NCBI GenBank assembly: GCA_027405735.1
Contig: JAPEHQ010000003.1
Location: forward strand, 3,224,001 to 3,288,000
Direction: 5' to 3'
Source of the DNA: Mucor racemosus
Taxonomy: Eukaryota > Mucoromycota > Mucoromycetes > Mucorales > Mucoraceae
Length of the DNA stretch: 64,000 bases
The notes beneath the pieces are model-generated. The model made no database searches. It was not told the origin of the DNA and worked only from the letters and a program-made list of their open reading frames with translations. The stretch's first letter is position 1. Each line of letters begins with the position of its first letter. Made by a program: the position numbers and the translations under genes. Positions 59,493 through 64,000 of this stretch are shown piece after piece.

Positions 59493-61210
59493 ATGAAACT
59501 ATTCACTGTTACATCTGGTATTATCAGTGTTGCCATTGCTTCTTTGAACTTTGTCAATGCAGCTGATGTTACATACTCCGTTGTTGCTTTCCCTGGAAAC
59601 AACGAGACAGTTGCCGTTAGCGTAGCTGATAAAGATTACCCTCTTCAACCTAGTCAATTGAGTACAAATCTCTTCTCTGGCGTTGCCCCAAATGGTACTG
59701 ATTATCACTATACCTATTTAACTAGCAGTGGTGCTAAGCCTGAAGCTGTTGTTCGTCATTTGTCTGGTTCTGTTACTACCACTGGTAATGAATTCTTTAA
59801 TAGATCTAAAACTGTATGGGATGTACCTGCCCTTCCCAAAGCATACAATGATATTTACCCTGGTAAGTTTGATATAAACTACTAGTTAAACATGCAACTA
59901 ACATTTAATCAATAGCGCTTCAAAGCGGTATGAGCAATTCAAATGAAATCTCGACCATCATTCTCAATGCTGATTTGGAATCTATCGACAAAATCCTCAA
60001 GAAACCATTAGAAGATAACAAATTTGCTCAAGTGTACAACATGAGTTACATTAGCCATGATGCCGTGTATAGTTTCCAGGGCGCTGGTATCAAGAACAGT
60101 GGTCAATCTACCAAGGATTATGCAAAACAATCCCTCAAGATAAAGTTTAACAAGTTTAATAATGCAACCGAGGATTCACTCTTTGGTCGTCGTGCTTTCA
60201 AATTGCGTGCTGAGGCAAATGACCCTACCATGGCTAGAGAAAAGCTTATGATGGATTCTCTTTCTGCTTCTGGCGTTGCTACTCTTAGTGGTAATTGGGT
60301 TCGTCTTATTGTTAACAATGAGCCTTTTGGATTATACCTCATGATCGATGATTCTTTCAAGGATTTCACAGAAAACTTTATTAACGGGGGAAACTCTACT
60401 ACCGCCACTGGTGCTACTTATAAGGGTAATGCTATGGATGAAAAGAATGAAGCCAATCTTGTTTATAAAGGAAATAATAGTGAAAGTTATAATTGGAATG
60501 ATGTTTATATTTTGGAAGACAAAGGTAGAGATAATAATGTAACCGAGGATGCATATTCTGCTCCTTTGATTGACTTCATGGAAAGATTAAACAAGACTAT
60601 TGTTGGCTCTGATGCTCAAACTCCTGGTACAATCACTGATTTGATTGATAGCAACCACACCATGATCCACACAGCAATGAGCTTCCTTTCTGGTTCTTGG
60701 GATGGCTTTTGGTATCAAGCTAGTAACTTTTATTTGACTGAAAACTTGGATACCAAGAAATGGTACTTGATCACATATGATTTTGATGAAACCTTTGGTA
60801 ATGGTCTTGAAAAACCTGAATTATTAACTGTTCCTTACCAAAACTACTCTCGTCCTAATTCTCAGCGTCCTCTTGTTGATATTTTTATCAAATCTCCTTA
60901 TTATGAACCTCAATTTCAAGAAATTTTAAAGACTCTTGTCAAGACCTTCTTTAATCCTCGTGTCATTAAGCCTCGTCTTGATGCTTGGACTGCAATGTTG
61001 AAGGAAGATATTGAATGGGATTATGCTCTACCTTATCGCTCTCCTGGTGAAAAGAGAGATTTTAATGCTGAAGATTTTTCCAAAAACATGTACTCTACTG
61101 TTGGTGGTAGAATCGGTCTTCTTGAATGGATCTCTAACCGTACTGAAGCTGTCTCTCAACAACTAAACTTTAATATTAATGATGATGCTCCTAATGCTTC
61201 ATCTGCTTAA
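59493..61210 (+). CDS. CotH-family secreted protein 2
   Basis: Two exons, 59493-59862 and 59916-61210, give 554 residues. A signal peptide (1 to about 23) is followed by the same domain order as CotH gene 1, with GSWDGFWYQASN (Asp 386) and TYDFDETFGNG (Asp 412 and 414). The only intron sits at the equivalent position, just after the IYP of both proteins. The two later introns of gene 1 are absent. The protein ends shortly after the conserved domain in DDAPNASSA, with no Ser/Gly stalk and no hydrophobic tail, so it is predicted to be secreted and not anchored. It has several N-glycosylation sequons. The tandem arrangement indicates a duplication. Confidence 0.92.
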
Positions 61211-61720
61211 TTAAAAATAACCTCATCTTTTTTTTTGATTATTCCTTAAAAAAACTGTAATATTAGATCCGAATACTCACCATATCTACTACCTACTATT
61301 TACCAAATAAAAAAACTCGCATTAAATATCATAATTATATACTCATAAAAAATATGTAAGTGTACTTGAAATGTCCAAATTAACTCGGGTTTTTTTATTA
61401 TCCTTTGCCTTTTCTATTGAGCTAGGAAAACCCTATGAACATCTGGCTTGGTGATTTCAGTGTTTAAATGTGCTTGGATATTGATTTGATAGCTACTTGA
61501 TTGATTAACCGCTGGGATGAAATAATATAGTGTCATAATTGAGGTCCAAGCGTTCTTGGTAATTACTCGATTAAACTTGGTACGCTAGGAGTTTTTTAAA
61601 TCCGATATCAAGACTTTGCACTTCAATACATGTCGTAGTCAATAGATTGTAAGATGTATGGGTACTGTAGAAGGTGATAACACATTATACTAGTTGGCAT
61701 ACAACACTGTCATTATACAT
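61211..61720. other. 3' flank of CotH gene 2
   Basis: AT-rich with aataaa near 61306; no gene is seen. Confidence 0.4.
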
Positions 61721-62730
61721 TCATTAAAAAAATTGCAAAAGCGAGCCCGTAGACCAACGCCATAATTGAGCATAGCAAGATTGAATGGCTAAGTCTCTTA
61801 TACTATGGTATATATCTAAGTTTTAAATAAAAACGTTTCTTTTCTTTAACTTTTTTTATATTTAACCACGTACAATCTGAAAATTCAGTTTTTGTAGCGG
61901 ACATTTTCGGGACTCATTTTATCCTTACCAACACTCATGATTTTCATCAAAAAACAGAAAAATCAAATTTTGATACCAAAATCAACGTTTAAATATACTA
62001 CATTGTGAGAGAAAATTGTAGCTATAGCTAATACACATTTTATAAAAGCTTAATATTAAATATTAAGTAATGAAAATTTGCACTTTTGGCCCAAAAACGG
62101 ATTTTTGGTTAAAGGATTTTCATGTAATATTTTGCAATAAAAATGTTCGTTATTTTTTATTGAGCAGATAGAGCACTAAATGTGGTACATGAGTATATTT
62201 TTTGTTTTTATAGTTGGTAGTATAATTAACTCTAGATTTGCAAAACCAGAAAAAAAAAATTAAAAAATGTCAAAATTGATGATCTGGACAAAAATAATTT
62301 TCTAAATTAATATTCCGCTTATAAGCCTTGTTAGTCTTAAAAATAAGAGATTTTACAACATTTGAAAACTTTTTCAAGAATTAATGATGCTGTACCTACT
62401 TAATTCGAGCTTATTACTGTAAATATTTATACCTGTTAATATTGTGTGGTGGTTTATTTGATGATAATATAGTCTTACTTTATAATTAATGCGCTAGAGG
62501 TAATTTACATTAAGTTTTAGTCTTACCCCTCCAACATCATAAACATAAACATGGTCATCACTGGGACCTATTGCCATCTTTTTACCCTCTTTGTCCCAAG
62601 CCAATTTATCCAATGTTTTACCAGAATCAACTTAAGTACTTACAAATGGTTCCTCGGTATTTGCATTCAAATTCCATGAATTAAATTGACTGGTCCTATC
62701 TACAGTAGTATCAAACACATCATTATTAGC
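61721..62730 (-). repeat. Dispersed repeat family B, copy 2 (inverted)
   Basis: Reverse complement of copy 1 at 28156-29150. The terminal block is at 61721-61805 and the body at about 61810-62450; the dynein-derived segment 62494-62730 is longer than in copy 1. No second terminal block was found beyond 62730. Confidence 0.7.
62494..62730 (-). pseudogene. Broken 3' end of a dynein intermediate chain gene
   Basis: Read on the minus strand from 62730, 79 codons give a peptide with FNSWNLNANTEEPFVST, then a TAA at 62634-62632, then KTLDKLAWDKEGKKMAIG and DDHVYVYDVGG, ending in NVNYL and a stop at 62496-62494. WNLN...E-P-VST and KLNKL-WDK-GR--AIGSSDG-VYVYDIG are the pattern of the last WD repeat of cytoplasmic dynein intermediate chains. 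The internal stop and the missing 5' part make it a fragment. The same end lies inside repeat B copy 1. Confidence 0.65.
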
Positions 62731-64000
62731 CCGCCTTATGATAAATGTCAATCTAAACTTAAAAATATCCCTCTGTTATTGTTATACAGTAAGCTATGAA
62801 AAGCTTGATTTTTACTGATATAGCAATTAAGTAAAAAAAAAACAAGAGGGTACTAATAGCATATGGTGAGTACTTAACATCTAAGTTTAATGAAGTATGC
62901 TTTTAAACCCTTTTAAAAATTCTGAGGCAAACACAACACCTTGGTCCTGTAATTTTTATTCATCAATATGTTGCGATTTTCAATACACAATGAATGCACC
63001 TTTTATCAACCTTGACCTCGATGTACATTGGTTGATATCAATTTTTTACCAATTTTATTTTCTCTAATTCATTAATATTTAGTCATATTGAACGATGATT
63101 TGTAGCATTGCCAAAAAAGAAGAATAAATGCTTCAAGAGTTTTCTGCATATCAAATTATGAAATTTAGTAGCAATGATAATTGCACTTAACTATGCTTTT
63201 TGAACCTATTGATGTTAATCGAAATAATTATTACTTTCATTCAAAAGTAAGCTTTACTTTATATATTTAAATCCACCCATTTAATAAATGATATTGCATT
63301 TATTATCAGTTATATCGATCAATCAACTTCATCTTGATTCGATACATTTGACAATTGAATGCCTAAATTACACTTGACCCACCAGATATCGCCACAAAAA
63401 AGTCTCATACAGGTCGACGAAGCATCACAATTTGGATCATTTTTTTTGTGTTCATATAGATCTGACCTCTCTCACACATTCATAGACCTCTGCATGAATC
63501 ATATCTCCATATATTCAATTTAATTTTAGCTGAAATACATCGAACGCCAACATCGTACTTGATAAAATGCCTTATTTTATTGCGAGTCAACACAACTAAT
63601 CTGATGATCTGATGCTAGTTTAGCATCAGTAGTTGAATCAAATAAATTTGAGATTCGACAACCGCTTTTAATATTTTTGCATACCTTAAGCTTATAATAA
63701 TGGACCATTATTATTGATACGCCAATCAAGGATAGTGAGTTAACTCTAATAATGGTCGAACTAGTTGATGAGCAGTATAAACGAAATATTAAAATCAAAT
63801 ATAGCAATTGTGTCATGTATTTCGAGGATTGATAAATAGTACTTAAAAAAGAATACAATTATAAAAGAATGAGTACTTAATCAGTTCTTCAACTGTATAA
63901 TAAAAACAAGATCTCGTTTATTTAGATATAAAAGTATAGCCTTTTATATTGATTTTACATTGAGATCCTGAGATGTAATTTAAGGCACTCTTGAACCATT
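62731..64000. other. Gene-poor right edge
   Basis: No supported gene. The 93-codon minus-strand frame at 63577-63858 has no recognisable features. Confidence 0.45.

Noticed and set aside
1..64000. CRISPR arrays, bacterial operons, Shine-Dalgarno sites
   Set aside because: No regularly spaced direct repeats with unique spacers; spliced eukaryotic genes throughout make prokaryotic features inapplicable.

Overview
The window looks like AT-rich nuclear DNA of a filamentous fungus, most likely Mucoromycota (Mucorales). The reasons are many short GT-AG introns (about 47-100 bp, one of 183 bp), two CotH-family secreted proteins, a GPI-anchored chitin deacetylase, and fungal versions of PMP3, SSD1, LCL3 and GID4. 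The order is an inference from gene content; no rRNA or organellar sequence is present to confirm it.

Layout. Bases 1-6168 hold no gene I can support, only a dispersed repeat (family A copy 1). An SLC16-like MFS transporter (6236-7904) and an ion-channel-like membrane protein (8234-10677) follow. After A copy 2 comes a compact cluster: a GLTSCR1-domain chromatin protein (minus), an LCL3-like nuclease (plus) and a DNAJC9-like co-chaperone (minus). After A copy 3 lie GID4 (minus), a seven-exon CENP-S/MHF1 gene (plus), an unrecognised hydrophilic protein (minus) and a chitin deacetylase (minus). Then comes a gene-poor stretch with repeat family B copy 1 and an unrecognised pseudogene. The next cluster is PMP3, a PHO80-like cyclin, tRNA adenosine deaminase ADAT1/Tad1, SSD1, an ArfGAP and a secreted knottin-like peptide. 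From 42 to 54 kb there are A copies 4 and 5 in the opposite orientation, two small mariner-like MITEs and tandem repeats. The window ends with two CotH genes and B copy 2, whose edge carries a broken copy of the 3' end of a dynein intermediate chain gene.

There is no operon logic. Genes pair as divergent or convergent neighbours with short 3' gaps (39, 24, 303 and 421 bp). Two functional themes recur: the cell surface (chitin deacetylase, two CotH proteins, knottin peptide, PMP3, and SSD1, which in yeast controls cell-wall mRNAs) and nuclear maintenance (GLTSCR1, DNAJC9, CENP-S). I joined exons by hand using splice signals, reading frame and family similarity; every internal phase was checked to close. 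The most novel material is in the repeats: family A, five copies with conserved short ORFs and an intron-like segment but no recognisable transposase, and family B, which carries a host dynein fragment. I found no clear new multi-gene system.
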